Under the pieces are notes generated by a model that saw nothing but the letters and a program-made list of their open reading frames with translations, was not told the DNA's origin and did no database searches. From positions 1-64,000 of the forward strand of contig CAJOCL010000001.1 of assembly GCA_905233565.1 (NCBI GenBank): a stretch of DNA of 64,000 bases, in the 5' to 3' direction. This DNA comes from an uncultured Synergistales bacterium. GTDB taxonomy: Bacteria; Synergistota; Synergistia; Synergistales; Aminobacteriaceae. Position numbers and translations under genes: made by a program. The stretch's first letter is position 1. The number at the start of each line of letters is the position of its first letter. Positions 25,293 to 33,953 of the stretch are shown here, one piece after another.

Positions 25293-26366
25293 ATGGTTAT
25301 GCTGCTTTTGCTACTGGGGACGGCGTTTGCGGACATGAAGCCCGTGAAAAGTTTTGAGGAGAGAAAGCCGACACCTTATAACGGTAATCAGTTCGGTTTT
25401 GTTTACGGCGGTGCTCTGAAGGAAAACGTCAAAGGCAAAGTCAACGTTCACCCGATAAGTTACGAACTTAACGGAATCAAAATCGCGGCGAATGTTTATA
25501 CTCCTGCCGATTACGATCTGTCAAAAAAATATCCTGCTGTTACAGTTGCTCACCCGAACGGCGGAGTTAAAGAACAGGTTTCGGGACTTTTTGCTCAAAG
25601 GCTCGCCGAACTCGGTTATATAACTGTTGCGGCTGATGCAGCCTATCAGGGCGAGAGCGGCGGAAATCCCAGACACACTGATATTCCATTCTTCAGAACA
25701 GAAGATATTCACGGCATGGTTGACTTATTAACGATTTATCCGGGAGTTGACGTTAATCGAATCGGTATGTTGGGAATCTGCGGCGGGGGCGGTTACACTT
25801 TGAACGCTGCAAAATCTGAAAAACGCGTCAAAGCTGTTGCAACTTTGAGCATGTTCAATTCAGGCCGTGTTCGCCGTGAAGGTTACATGAGTTCTCAAAT
25901 CGGAGATATTCAGGCAAGATTAAAGCAGGCCAATGACGCGAGGAACGCAATAATTGAGAATGATAACGTTATCGCTGCCGGAGGAACTTTAGATCTTGAC
26001 CAGCTCACCGACGAATATATTGCTTCAATAAAAAATGACCTGTACCGCGAAGGGCTTTTATATTACGGAAAAACTCACAGGCACCCTAACTCAACATTTG
26101 AATATACTCAGGCAAGTTTGATTGAGTTAATGTCTTGGGACGCAGCCGACAACATTAAGTTAATTAACGTGCCTTTGCTGATGATGGCAGGAAGTATCGC
26201 GGATTCTCTTTATATGTCCGAAGACGCTATCGAGAAAGCAGCGGGAACTAACGACAAAGAATTATTCTTAATTCCGGGCGCAATGCACATTCAGACTTAT
26301 TGGAAGCCGGAATTTGTCGAGCAGGAAGTCAACAAGCTCAAAGAATTTTTCGGGAGGACGCTTTAA
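25293..26366 (+). CDS. Exported dienelactone-hydrolase-like alpha/beta hydrolase
   Basis: This is an alpha/beta hydrolase with a Cys in the nucleophile elbow (GMLGICGGGGYTL), as in dienelactone hydrolases; the likely His is near the C-terminus in PGAMHIQTYW. It has a hydrophobic leader ending LLGTAFA, so it is probably exported. The start is a problem. A strong GGAGG sits at 25258-25262, but the codon at the ideal place (25272) is TTA; the first ATG in frame is at 25293, 30 bases away. An upstream TTG at 25209 is the -35 box and cannot be the start. It is first in the MerR-controlled unit with the CMD gene, four bases later. Confidence 0.82.
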   Translation: MVMLLLLLGTAFADMKPVKSFEERKPTPYNGNQFGFVYGGALKENVKGKVNVHPISYELNGIKIAANVYTPADYDLSKKYPAVTVAHPNGGVKEQVSGLFAQRLAELGYITVAADAAYQGESGGNPRHTDIPFFRTEDIHGMVDLLTIYPGVDVNRIGMLGICGGGGYTLNAAKSEKRVKAVATLSMFNSGRVRREGYMSSQIGDIQARLKQANDARNAIIENDNVIAAGGTLDLDQLTDEYIASIKNDLYREGLLYYGKTHRHPNSTFEYTQASLIELMSWDAADNIKLINVPLLMMAGSIADSLYMSEDAIEKAAGTNDKELFLIPGAMHIQTYWKPEFVEQEVNKLKEFFGRTL

Positions 26367-26369
26367 TTC

Positions 26370-27206
26370 ATGAAGAGCGTAATAATTTTTGCGTTGAGTG
26401 CAGTATTTTTTGCGCTGCCGGCTTTTGTGGGTACTCTTGACGGTTACGACCGCGCAAAAGTCGCAGACGAGAATTATACGAAAATGCACGGAAATCAAAT
26501 CACTGATGCTGAAAAGGAAGACCCGGAATTATTCGCAGTTATGAAAAAATATATTTACGGCGATTTATCCCGGCAAATAAAACTCACTGACACCGAACGA
26601 CAATTAATTACAATCGTAGTGCTTACGACTAACCAGAATTATAAATTTCTGAAAAGTACTGTCGAAGGCTCGCTCGCTCTGAACGTCAAGCCTATTGAAA
26701 TTCGAGAGGCGTTATATCATGTTGCACCTTATATCGGATTTCCGAAAGTTTTTGATGCTCTTGACGTAGTAAATGAAGTTTTCAAGGACAAAGGAATAAA
26801 ACTTCCGCTTGAAAATCAAGGCACAACGACTGATGCAGACCGTTTTGAAAAGGGATTAGAGTTTCAAGTCAACGCTTACGGCGACCGCATTAATAAAATG
26901 AGAGACTCAACCCCCGATTATCAGAAACATTTGCAGGATAATTTATCGGCATTTTGCTTCGGTGACACATACACTCGCGGAACTCTTAATTATAAAATGC
27001 GTGAAATGCTGACAATGGCAGTAATCGGAACACTTGGAACGGCAGAAGCTCAGTATAAATCGCATGTAATCGGAACTCTTGACGCAGGTGCAACAAATGA
27101 AGAAGTCATCGGGGTAATAACTACAATGAATCCTTATATCGGATTTCCAAGAACGTTGAACGCTTTGAGGATTGCCAACGAAGTTTTCAACGAGCGCAAG
27201 AAATAA
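26370..27206 (+). CDS. Exported carboxymuconolactone-decarboxylase-like protein (two CMD domains)
   Basis: This is a 278-residue protein with a signal peptide (SVIIFALSAVFFALPAFVG) and two CMD-family repeats. The first is around residues 60-130 (LTDTERQLITIVVLTT; APYIGFPKVFDALDVV). The second is around 195-275 (NYKMREMLTMAVIGTLG; NPYIGFPRTLNALRIANEVF). There is no AhpD-type CxxC, so peroxidase-linked activity is unlikely; lactone decarboxylase activity is possible but unproven. The start is ATG with GGGAGG upstream. Together with the Cys-nucleophile hydrolase it recalls ring-cleavage pathways, but both are exported here, which is unusual. Confidence 0.87.
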   Translation: MKSVIIFALSAVFFALPAFVGTLDGYDRAKVADENYTKMHGNQITDAEKEDPELFAVMKKYIYGDLSRQIKLTDTERQLITIVVLTTNQNYKFLKSTVEGSLALNVKPIEIREALYHVAPYIGFPKVFDALDVVNEVFKDKGIKLPLENQGTTTDADRFEKGLEFQVNAYGDRINKMRDSTPDYQKHLQDNLSAFCFGDTYTRGTLNYKMREMLTMAVIGTLGTAEAQYKSHVIGTLDAGATNEEVIGVITTMNPYIGFPRTLNALRIANEVFNERKK

Positions 27207-27259
27207 TTCTGAAATTTTTTAGGGCAGCCTCTGAATTTATCAGGGGCTGTTGTTTATTT

Positions 27260-27667
27260 TTAATTTTGACATGAACAAGGAATTAAATTGCTGAAATATT
27301 CGCGTTTACCCGAAAGGACTTCATCATAAAATTTTTGTTTGTTTTCAATATATTCTACTGAAGCAGTCAATGCTTCAATATTTTCCTGAAGCTGTAATTT
27401 TTTCTGCGCTAAAATTTTTTGTCTCTCTGGAATCGTTGACGCTCCTTCAAGACATAATTTAGTGTATTCTTTCATTTCCTGAATGCTCATTCCGCAATTT
27501 TTGAGACAAGATAAACTTTTAATCCATGCAATATCCCGCTCATCAAAAATTCTTCTGTTAACATTATCTCGTTTAACGTTCGGGATTAATCCCTCGTTGC
27601 AGTAAAATTTCAGCCCCTGATAAGTCATTCCTGTTTCTTTGCAGGCCTGCATCATTGTATAAATCAT
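27260..27667 (-). CDS. MerR-family transcriptional regulator (AdhR/NmlR-like)
   Basis: This is a 135-residue MerR regulator. The N-terminal helix-turn-helix and wing (MMQACKETGMTYQGLKFYC; NRRIFDERDIAWIKSL) are followed by a long dimer helix (~80-115). The Cys in SLSCLKNCGMS (residue 54) sits where AdhR-like regulators have their reactive Cys, and a CSC lies at the C-terminus, so it may sense electrophiles or aldehydes. It is divergent from the cupin-esterase operon. Two 19-bp-spacer promoters with a common operator flank it (25209 and 27707), and its own promoter overlaps the second, so it very likely controls both operons and itself. Confidence 0.9.
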   Translation of the reverse strand: MIYTMMQACKETGMTYQGLKFYCNEGLIPNVKRDNVNRRIFDERDIAWIKSLSCLKNCGMSIQEMKEYTKLCLEGASTIPERQKILAQKKLQLQENIEALTASVEYIENKQKFYDEVLSGKREYFSNLIPCSCQN

Positions 27668-27706
27668 AAAAAATTCCTCTCTAAATTCGTTTTGATAAAA
27701 TTACGC

Positions 27707-27737
27707 TTGACCGATAGTATAAACCGCTTGTTATCAT
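27707..27737 (+). promoter_or_regulatory. MerR-type promoter/operator 2 (19-bp spacer)
   Basis: The -35 TTGACC (27707-27712), a 19-base spacer and the -10 TATCAT (27732-27737). The stretch shares CCGATAGT, AAC-C and TTGTTAT, in register, with the promoter at 25209. It should drive the cupin and esterase operon. Confidence 0.8.
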
Positions 27738-27745
27738 CATGTCAA
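27716..27745 (-). promoter_or_regulatory. Promoter of the MerR gene, overlapping operator 2
   Basis: On the minus strand, TTGACA (27745-27740), an 18-base spacer and TATACT (27721-27716). It lies face to face with promoter 2, so one bound dimer could repress the regulator gene while activating the operon. Confidence 0.7.
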
Positions 27746-27767
27746 AATTTTTCAGGAGGTTATATTA

Positions 27768-28247
27768 ATGATTAAAAAAATGTTGCCGCTCTTATTAATC
27801 ACAACGCTTCTGACGAGAATAGCTTACGCCGAAGCAATGCCGGATTATTTAAGCAAAATTATTCCCGTAGGAAATTCCAACACGATTGCTGGCGAACATT
27901 TCACGGGGAAAAGTTTCCTTTACCCTCTTTCAACTAAGCAGGTCGGTATCTTCAACGTAACATTTGAACCGGGATGTTATAACGAATGGCACATACACCA
28001 CGCTTCAAAAGGCGGCGGACAGATTTTAATCGCAATTTCGGGACGAGGATGGTATCAGGAAGACGGCAAAGACGCTCAGGAATTAAAGCCCTGTGATGTC
28101 ATAAATATTCCCGCAAACGTAAAGCACTGGCACGGGGCAGCAAAAGATTCATGGTTTCAGCATATTGCCCTCGAAGTTCCCGGCGAAGACACCAAAACGA
28201 CATGGCACGGATTTTTACCGGCTGAAGAGTACGCGAAATTAAAATAG
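27768..28247 (+). CDS. Exported cupin-domain protein
   Basis: This is a 159-residue protein with a signal peptide (LLPLLLITTLLTRIAYA) and one small cupin barrel. Metal-binding residues are visible in cupin motif 1 (EWHIHH, then a Glu/Gln position further on) and in motif 2 (NVKHWHG). It is probably a periplasmic metal-dependent enzyme or sensor; such cupins often sit with CMD proteins, as here. The start is ATG with CAGGAGG upstream. It is the first gene of a unit of four that read through with 3- to 13-base gaps. Confidence 0.88.
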   Translation: MIKKMLPLLLITTLLTRIAYAEAMPDYLSKIIPVGNSNTIAGEHFTGKSFLYPLSTKQVGIFNVTFEPGCYNEWHIHHASKGGGQILIAISGRGWYQEDGKDAQELKPCDVINIPANVKHWHGAAKDSWFQHIALEVPGEDTKTTWHGFLPAEEYAKLK

Positions 28248-28260
28248 GAGGCAATTTTTC

Positions 28261-29310
28261 ATGAAAAAATTTTTAATCGCAGCAGTATTATTGTTATTCG
28301 CTATGAGTGTCTCAGTGTTTGCAGGTGAACTCCTTGCGATTCGTGAACAAGGAGTTTTTTCAGCAGGCGGAACAGTAACCGAACCCCTGCCCGGTGAGTT
28401 TAACGTGTCAGAGAACTGGCAGGATTTTTCACGGGCAGGAAACACGGCGCATGTTGACCACGCAAATGTCTTTTATCAGATTCCAGACGGCGAAAATAAA
28501 ACTCCGATAGTTTATCTTCACGGTTACGGGCAGACACGGACAGGCTGGCAGAGTACTCCTGACAGGCGCGAAGGCTGGAGCGATATTTTTCTTAGAAAAG
28601 GCCGTGCAGCATTCCTTGTCGATCAGCCCAGAAGAGGCGCAGCAGGTTCAACAGTCAAAATCGTAAACGGCGACATGGATACTAGAGCAAACGGGACAGA
28701 ATTTAACCCGGGCGATCAGGCATGGTACACGCATTTCAGAATCGGACGAGGGACTCCCAACCGTTACGAAGGAAGCCAATTCCCCGCAGGTGAAGCGGCA
28801 TTAAATCAATTCTTGCGCCAAATGACCCCTAATACCGGAAATTATGACGTAGAAATTTTCGGTAAGGCGTTAAGCGCAGTGTTATCGGAAGTTCATTCAA
28901 TGACGGGCAAAAAAGCTGTTTATTTAACTCATTCACAGGGCGGGCGCGTAGGCTGGCAGACGGACACTGAGAACATGGCCGCAATCGTAGCCATTGAGCC
29001 GGGATTCGCTCCTGAAGTCGGCAGCGAAACATACAAAAAATTTGTAGCCGCTAAAATTCCGATGATTTTCTATTTCGGTGATTACATTGAAAATGGCCCG
29101 GACGATATAAAGAGTACTGCATTCTGGAAAAGCGTTCTTGATCAGTGCCGGGACTTTGCAAAACATTACAACGAAGACGGCGGAGATGCTACAGTCGTAT
29201 ACCTTCCTGACGAGGGCATAACGGGCAACAGTCATTTTATGTTTCAGGAATTGAATAACAAAGAAATCGCCGATCACATAGAAAAATGGCTTGAGTCAAA
29301 GGGATTATAA
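28261..29310 (+). CDS. Exported alpha/beta hydrolase (esterase/lipase-like)
   Basis: This is a 349-residue protein with a signal peptide (LIAAVLLLFAMSVSVFAG). The oxyanion region is YLHGYGQTRTGW and the nucleophile elbow is THSQGGRVGW (Ser); the acid and His lie towards the C-terminus (GITGNSHFMFQ). It belongs with secreted bacterial esterases of the HGxGQ type. The substrate is not known. The start is ATG with AGGAGG upstream. It is the second gene of the MerR-linked operon; the next gene starts three bases after its stop. Confidence 0.85.
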   Translation: MKKFLIAAVLLLFAMSVSVFAGELLAIREQGVFSAGGTVTEPLPGEFNVSENWQDFSRAGNTAHVDHANVFYQIPDGENKTPIVYLHGYGQTRTGWQSTPDRREGWSDIFLRKGRAAFLVDQPRRGAAGSTVKIVNGDMDTRANGTEFNPGDQAWYTHFRIGRGTPNRYEGSQFPAGEAALNQFLRQMTPNTGNYDVEIFGKALSAVLSEVHSMTGKKAVYLTHSQGGRVGWQTDTENMAAIVAIEPGFAPEVGSETYKKFVAAKIPMIFYFGDYIENGPDDIKSTAFWKSVLDQCRDFAKHYNEDGGDATVVYLPDEGITGNSHFMFQELNNKEIADHIEKWLESKGL

Positions 29311-29313
29311 ATC

Positions 29314-30924
29314 ATGAAGAAAAAAATTTTTGCGTGTGCTTTAGTCATTGCGTTTGCTTTTATCGGCGTGTCGTCCGCTGAAATTATTTCAGGTCCGGGC
29401 GTTGCAGTTGTTGAAGTTGAGGGCGGAAAAATTCAAGGTTATATCCGCGACGGAATTTTCACTTATCATGGAGTGCCTTACGCTGAAGCAGAAATTTTTA
29501 TGCCTCCTGCAAAATTAAAATCATGGGACGGAATAAAGCTCGCATTCAACTACGGCCCGATGTCCCCGCAAGATATTAATCCAGAAAGCGACATGTTTCC
29601 ATTCCATTATTATTGGCCTCTGTGGGAAGGCAGAAATTACGCGCAAAGCAACAACTGTCAAAATCTTAACATCTGGACACCCGGACTTGATGATAAAAAA
29701 CGCCCCGTAATGGTATGGCTTCACGGAGGCGGCTTTGAGGCCGGAAATTCTGCGGCTGAAGACGTTTATGACGGAGAAAATCTTTCACGCAAAGGCGATG
29801 TTGTTGTCGTAAGCATTAATCATAGGCTTAACGTTTTAGGCTTTCTTGATTTATCGGCTTATGGTGATGAATACAAATATTCCGGCAATCTTGGAATGCT
29901 TGATATAATTGCGGCTCTTGAATGGATTAGAGACAATATCGCAAAATTCGGCGGCGATTCAAATAATATTACTTTATTCGGGCAATCCGGAGGCGGTGCA
30001 AAAATTCTTGCACTAATGGCAATGCCGAAGGCTGCGGGACTTTTTCATAAAGGGATCGAACAAAGCGGAGCTGTTGACCTTATGGGAATAACTTTCCCTG
30101 AACAGAAAGCAGCACGCAGAGTAGCCGAACTTACGCTTAAAAATTTGAATATATCTCCCGAAAAAATTTCAGAGCTTAAAAATATTCCCTACTCAAAATT
30201 AAGCGAAGCAGCTAATAAGGCAATGGCTCAGGCAATCAAAGAGGGTGAAAAAATTTATTCGTGGTCTCCTGTCAAAGACGGCGATTTGATTCCTTACGAT
30301 ATAGGTACAGACGGATTTATGGAACAGGTGAAAAATATTCCGCTTATTGTAGGTTCGACACTCAACGAATGGGAGACTGTCCCCCTGCTCGTGAACATGG
30401 ACAAGAATCAAAACGATAACAAAAATTTCTGGGATGATTCACAAGTTGATGAGAAATTACGCGAAAAATACGGCGAAAAATCAGACGCGTTAGTCTCAGC
30501 GTTCCTAAAGGCCTATCCTCACAAAAAGAAAGCTGATTCGCTGTACGTTGAATTTTGGCTCAGAGGGGGCGCGCTAAGGATTCTTAACGCTAAAGCAGCG
30601 CAGAAGGGTGCGCCTGTTTATTCGTACGTTTTCTCTTGGGAAACTCCTGTCATGGGAGGTTACGCAATGTCCTATCACTGCTCCGAACTTCCGTTTGTGT
30701 TCAACAATATTGCTTTGAGCGAAAAAGCTACCGGCGGCGGAAAAAGGGCGCAGGCTCTTGCTGATAAAATAAGTCAGGCATGGATTGATTTTGCCCGTAC
30801 TGGTAACCCGGGCTGGGAGGCCTACACACCGGACAAAGGCGCAACGATGATTTTTGACGATGAGCCTTCAATAATGTATAACCATGATCAAGAATTATTG
30901 AGGTTGTTAATGACGCAAAAATAA
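29314..30924 (+). CDS. Exported type B carboxylesterase (COesterase family)
   Basis: This is a 536-residue carboxylesterase with a signal peptide (ACALVIAFAFIGVSSA). Family motifs are visible: GVPYAEA near the N-terminus; NLNIWTP and VMVWLHGGGFEAGN (oxyanion hole); the nucleophile Ser in LFGQSGGGAKI; and the catalytic His in SYHCSELPFVF. The length is normal. It probably hydrolyses esters of aromatic or fatty acids in the periplasm or outside the cell. It is followed three bases later by another hydrolase of the same operon. Confidence 0.92.
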   Translation: MKKKIFACALVIAFAFIGVSSAEIISGPGVAVVEVEGGKIQGYIRDGIFTYHGVPYAEAEIFMPPAKLKSWDGIKLAFNYGPMSPQDINPESDMFPFHYYWPLWEGRNYAQSNNCQNLNIWTPGLDDKKRPVMVWLHGGGFEAGNSAAEDVYDGENLSRKGDVVVVSINHRLNVLGFLDLSAYGDEYKYSGNLGMLDIIAALEWIRDNIAKFGGDSNNITLFGQSGGGAKILALMAMPKAAGLFHKGIEQSGAVDLMGITFPEQKAARRVAELTLKNLNISPEKISELKNIPYSKLSEAANKAMAQAIKEGEKIYSWSPVKDGDLIPYDIGTDGFMEQVKNIPLIVGSTLNEWETVPLLVNMDKNQNDNKNFWDDSQVDEKLREKYGEKSDALVSAFLKAYPHKKKADSLYVEFWLRGGALRILNAKAAQKGAPVYSYVFSWETPVMGGYAMSYHCSELPFVFNNIALSEKATGGGKRAQALADKISQAWIDFARTGNPGWEAYTPDKGATMIFDDEPSIMYNHDQELLRLLMTQK

Positions 30925-30927
30925 ATT

Positions 30928-31860
30928 ATGAAAAATTTTTCTATTATTTGTTTGCTGTTATTTTTTCTTTTAATCAATTTGAAAGAAGTAAAAGCAGGAA
31001 CTCAAAATAAAGTTAATGAGAACACAAGAATTTTTGACGTGATTAATAATCCATTATTCAGAGATTACGGAAGATTAATTTTCCCGTTAAATTCAAGTTA
31101 TTACGGCGGTGATACTCTAGAAAATTTGAGCCTGACATGGTACAGCAACATAAAACCGGCTCGAACTGTTGAAATTGTAAATTATATGCTGTCTCAAGTT
31201 CAACGGGGCAGCAAAATTTTTTACAGGATTTACCCTGAAAATGATTCGCGCCGTGAGGACACAGGATTATTTTTCTTCAGAGGGGATAAAGGCGCAAAAT
31301 TTGCAATCTGCAACGCCGGCGGGGGGTTTGTCTATGTAGGAGCAATGCACGACAGTTTCCCTCATGCTCTGGAACTCTCGAAAAGGGGCTATAACGCTTT
31401 TGCTTTAATTTATCGTACCGGTTCTGATACAGCGTGTGAAGACTTAGCGCGTGCAATAGCATTTATTCATGAACACGCAGAAGAGTTACAGGTCGACATA
31501 AAAAATTATTCTCTCTGGGGAGGCTCGGCAGGTGCGAGAATGGCGGCATGGCTCGGAAATTACGGAACTGAATCATTCGGCGAAAAAGTTTATCCCCGTC
31601 CTTCAGCAGTAATAATGCAATACACCGGCCTGTCCGAAGTAACGGGAAATGAACCGCCGACTTATAACTGTGTCGGAACTCTTGACGGGATTGCAAATTA
31701 TCGAACAATGCAGAAGCGCATAAACAGAATCAAAGCTAACGGTACAAATGCAGAAATTGAAATTTTCAATGGATTGTCGCATGGTTTCGGACTCGGTGAA
31801 GGAACTGTTGCGGAAGGCTGGCTTGATAGAGCAGTAAATTTTTGGGAGCTGCAAAATTAA
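30928..31860 (+). CDS. Exported alpha/beta hydrolase (esterase, GGSAG type)
   Basis: This is a 310-residue protein with a hydrophobic leader (SIICLLLFFLLINLKEVKA). The alpha/beta hydrolase core has the nucleophile elbow SLWGGSAGARMA and a likely catalytic His in NGLSHGFGLGEG. It resembles the acetyl-esterase (BD-FAE/Aes) type of enzyme that removes acetyl groups from sugars or small esters. It is the last gene of the MerR-linked operon. A terminator follows about 50 bases after the stop. Confidence 0.84.
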   Translation: MKNFSIICLLLFFLLINLKEVKAGTQNKVNENTRIFDVINNPLFRDYGRLIFPLNSSYYGGDTLENLSLTWYSNIKPARTVEIVNYMLSQVQRGSKIFYRIYPENDSRREDTGLFFFRGDKGAKFAICNAGGGFVYVGAMHDSFPHALELSKRGYNAFALIYRTGSDTACEDLARAIAFIHEHAEELQVDIKNYSLWGGSAGARMAAWLGNYGTESFGEKVYPRPSAVIMQYTGLSEVTGNEPPTYNCVGTLDGIANYRTMQKRINRIKANGTNAEIEIFNGLSHGFGLGEGTVAEGWLDRAVNFWELQN

Positions 31861-31910
31861 TTTTCCCGGAGACTTGCGGCTTTAGAATGGGGTAGTTCAC
31901 ATAAAAATTT

Positions 31911-31945
31911 AGCCTTTCGAGCAAAATTTACCCGGAAGGCTTTTA
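31911..31945 (+). terminator. Rho-independent terminator of the hydrolase operon
   Basis: Nine-bp stem AGCCTTTCG / CGGAAGGCT (one G-T pair) with a 13-base loop, followed by TTTTAT. The rest of the 160-base gap to hpt shows nothing further. Confidence 0.75.
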
Positions 31946-32020
31946 TCTCAACGTTATATTATTTCTTGTCAGGGATATATCGGAGCATACTATTTCATGA
32001 TAGCTGATAGCCCCTAACTT

Positions 32021-32557
32021 TTATTCTTCAATTACACCTTTTATGTCTTTCAAGTGCCGCCACATACCTGCGCAGTCAAGCCCGTAACCAACTACGAACT
32101 CATCGGGAATGCTGAAGCCGCAGTAATCCACTTTAACTTCGGTCTTCCGCCTTTCTTTCTTATCAAGAAGAACGCAGACTTTCAGGCTGGCCGGATTCCT
32201 GTTCTTCAGGAGGTCAAGAAGGTGTGATAACGTTAATCCCGTGTCGACAATATCTTCAACGACAACTACATTTTTCCCCTCAATGCTTGATTTCAGGTCG
32301 TGGAATATCCTTACAATACCGCTGCTTGTTGTGCTGTCGCCGTATGACGCTACCGACATGAAGTCAACGCGGATATCCATATCTTCGGGCATTTCACGGA
32401 CTAAATCAGTGAGGAAAAACGCCGCTCCCGTCAGAATCCCGACAACAACGAGGCTTTTATCTTTGCCGTTGTCTTTTGCGATTTGTTCAGCAATTTCCTT
32501 AACCCTGCGCGATATTGCTTCACGCGACAGTATTACATCTCCGAGTTTATACGACAT
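32021..32557 (-). CDS. hpt: Hypoxanthine-guanine phosphoribosyltransferase
   Basis: This is a purine salvage enzyme that joins hypoxanthine or guanine to PRPP. The PRPP-binding motif VVVVEDIVDTGLTLSHLL is clear, as is the flexible-loop region (VDFMSVASYGDSTTSSG) and the C-terminal FVVGYGLDCAG. The length of 178 residues is normal. It is the last gene of a run manB-trmB-rsmD-MATE-hpt on the minus strand and starts 34 bases after the MATE stop. Its start is ATG with AAGGAG upstream. Confidence 0.95.
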   Translation of the reverse strand: MSYKLGDVILSREAISRRVKEIAEQIAKDNGKDKSLVVVGILTGAAFFLTDLVREMPEDMDIRVDFMSVASYGDSTTSSGIVRIFHDLKSSIEGKNVVVVEDIVDTGLTLSHLLDLLKNRNPASLKVCVLLDKKERRKTEVKVDYCGFSIPDEFVVGYGLDCAGMWRHLKDIKGVIEE

Positions 32558-32591
32558 TATTTTTTTGCTCCTTTTTTTATTTTCTTTTCTA

Positions 32592-33920
32592 TCATTCTGA
32601 ATATATTAATATTCTTGGTGAAAATATAATTCTCCCGTAAATTATAACCGTCTGTAAAAGCGATAACAATTCCGCAGCCGGCAAAGCCCAGACAATTCCG
32701 TATTCACCTGCAAAATAATTAAGCACGAACATTAACGGGACATAAAGCGCGCACTGTCTGCAGACGCTGAGAATAAACGATGCTTTAGCCGCCCCCATTG
32801 CCTGAAGTGCATTGACAAATATGAAAAATACTGCGAATAATACGCTGCTTGATAATTTTATTCGCAGGAATTTAACGCCGTAGCTGTATGCTTCAGGTTC
32901 GTTAAGGAACGCTGAGACTATATTTTCTGCGAACGTGAAACATGTTGCGATAATTGCGAGGCTCAATGCTATTGTTAATTTAAGCGAGAATTTCAGGATT
33001 TCGCGGTACTTCTCCCAGTTCTCGGAACCTACGCAGAACCCTAAAAGCGGCTGTACTCCCTGACCTGCTCCCATTCCGACAAGACATGCGATCTGCTCGA
33101 TTTTCATTGCAACTCCCGCAGCGGCTACGGCCATATCACCGTAAGCAGACATCAGAGAGTTCATTATCATCTGTGAAATGCTCATCAGCCAAGGATCAAG
33201 GCAGGCAGGTATCCCGATCGCTAAAATTCCGAGCGCAACGCCGTTATTAATCCTGAAATTCTTTATATGTATGCTCATTGAAGATTTTCCGGACAAGAAA
33301 TAGCCTAGATAAAACAATGCTCCTGCAATTGTTCCGATTATTGTCGCTATTGCCGCGCCCGTAATCCCCCAGTCAAGCCAGTTAATCATTACGGGATCAA
33401 GAATTATGTTTATTACGTTGCCGATTATCTGTCCCGTCATTGCGCCCGAAGCACGTTTTTCAGCCCTCATTATTCCCGAACATGCCATACTGAACATGAT
33501 AAAAGGAGCTGAAGATATTATTATTGATAAATATTTATAAGCTAAGTTAAAAGTGTCAGGGCTTGCACCGATTGCACGCAGAATAAAATCAATGAAAAAC
33601 ATGAATATTACGGCCATAACTGCACCGACAAAAAGACCTGCCCAAATGCAGAATGAAGCGAGGCTGTCGGCCCTGCTTTTATTGCCTGCACCCAAAGCGC
33701 GTGAAATGCAGGACATACCGCCGGCCATGAAAATTATTCCGATTGCTATTAAGACCATGAAGACGGGAAAAGCCAGAGATACCGCCGCAATCTGGAAAGG
33801 GTCATCAGTCTGAGCAATGAAAAAAGTATCAGCAAGATTATAAATGAGTATCATTAACTCAACTATAATTGCAGGAATGACATTTGAAATTACTTCTCTG
33901 TGAACTGACTTTGAAGCCAT
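32592..33920 (-). CDS. MATE family efflux transporter
   Basis: This is a second 12-TM MATE exporter, 442 residues, in the inner membrane. The N-terminal part has the family pattern (VIPAIIVELMILIYNLADTFFIAQ, FPVFMVLIAIGIIFMAGG). The mid-protein loop and second bundle are as in the NorM/DinF families. It resembles MepA-like Na+-driven drug exporters (GxGxQPLLGFCVGS). The ligand is unknown. It lies between rsmD and hpt, with short gaps and no terminator. Confidence 0.92.
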   Translation of the reverse strand: MASKSVHREVISNVIPAIIVELMILIYNLADTFFIAQTDDPFQIAAVSLAFPVFMVLIAIGIIFMAGGMSCISRALGAGNKSRADSLASFCIWAGLFVGAVMAVIFMFFIDFILRAIGASPDTFNLAYKYLSIIISSAPFIMFSMACSGIMRAEKRASGAMTGQIIGNVINIILDPVMINWLDWGITGAAIATIIGTIAGALFYLGYFLSGKSSMSIHIKNFRINNGVALGILAIGIPACLDPWLMSISQMIMNSLMSAYGDMAVAAAGVAMKIEQIACLVGMGAGQGVQPLLGFCVGSENWEKYREILKFSLKLTIALSLAIIATCFTFAENIVSAFLNEPEAYSYGVKFLRIKLSSSVLFAVFFIFVNALQAMGAAKASFILSVCRQCALYVPLMFVLNYFAGEYGIVWALPAAELLSLLQTVIIYGRIIFSPRILIYSE

Positions 33921-33953
33921 GAAATATAATTTTTCCTTTCAGTTTTCAGTTTT

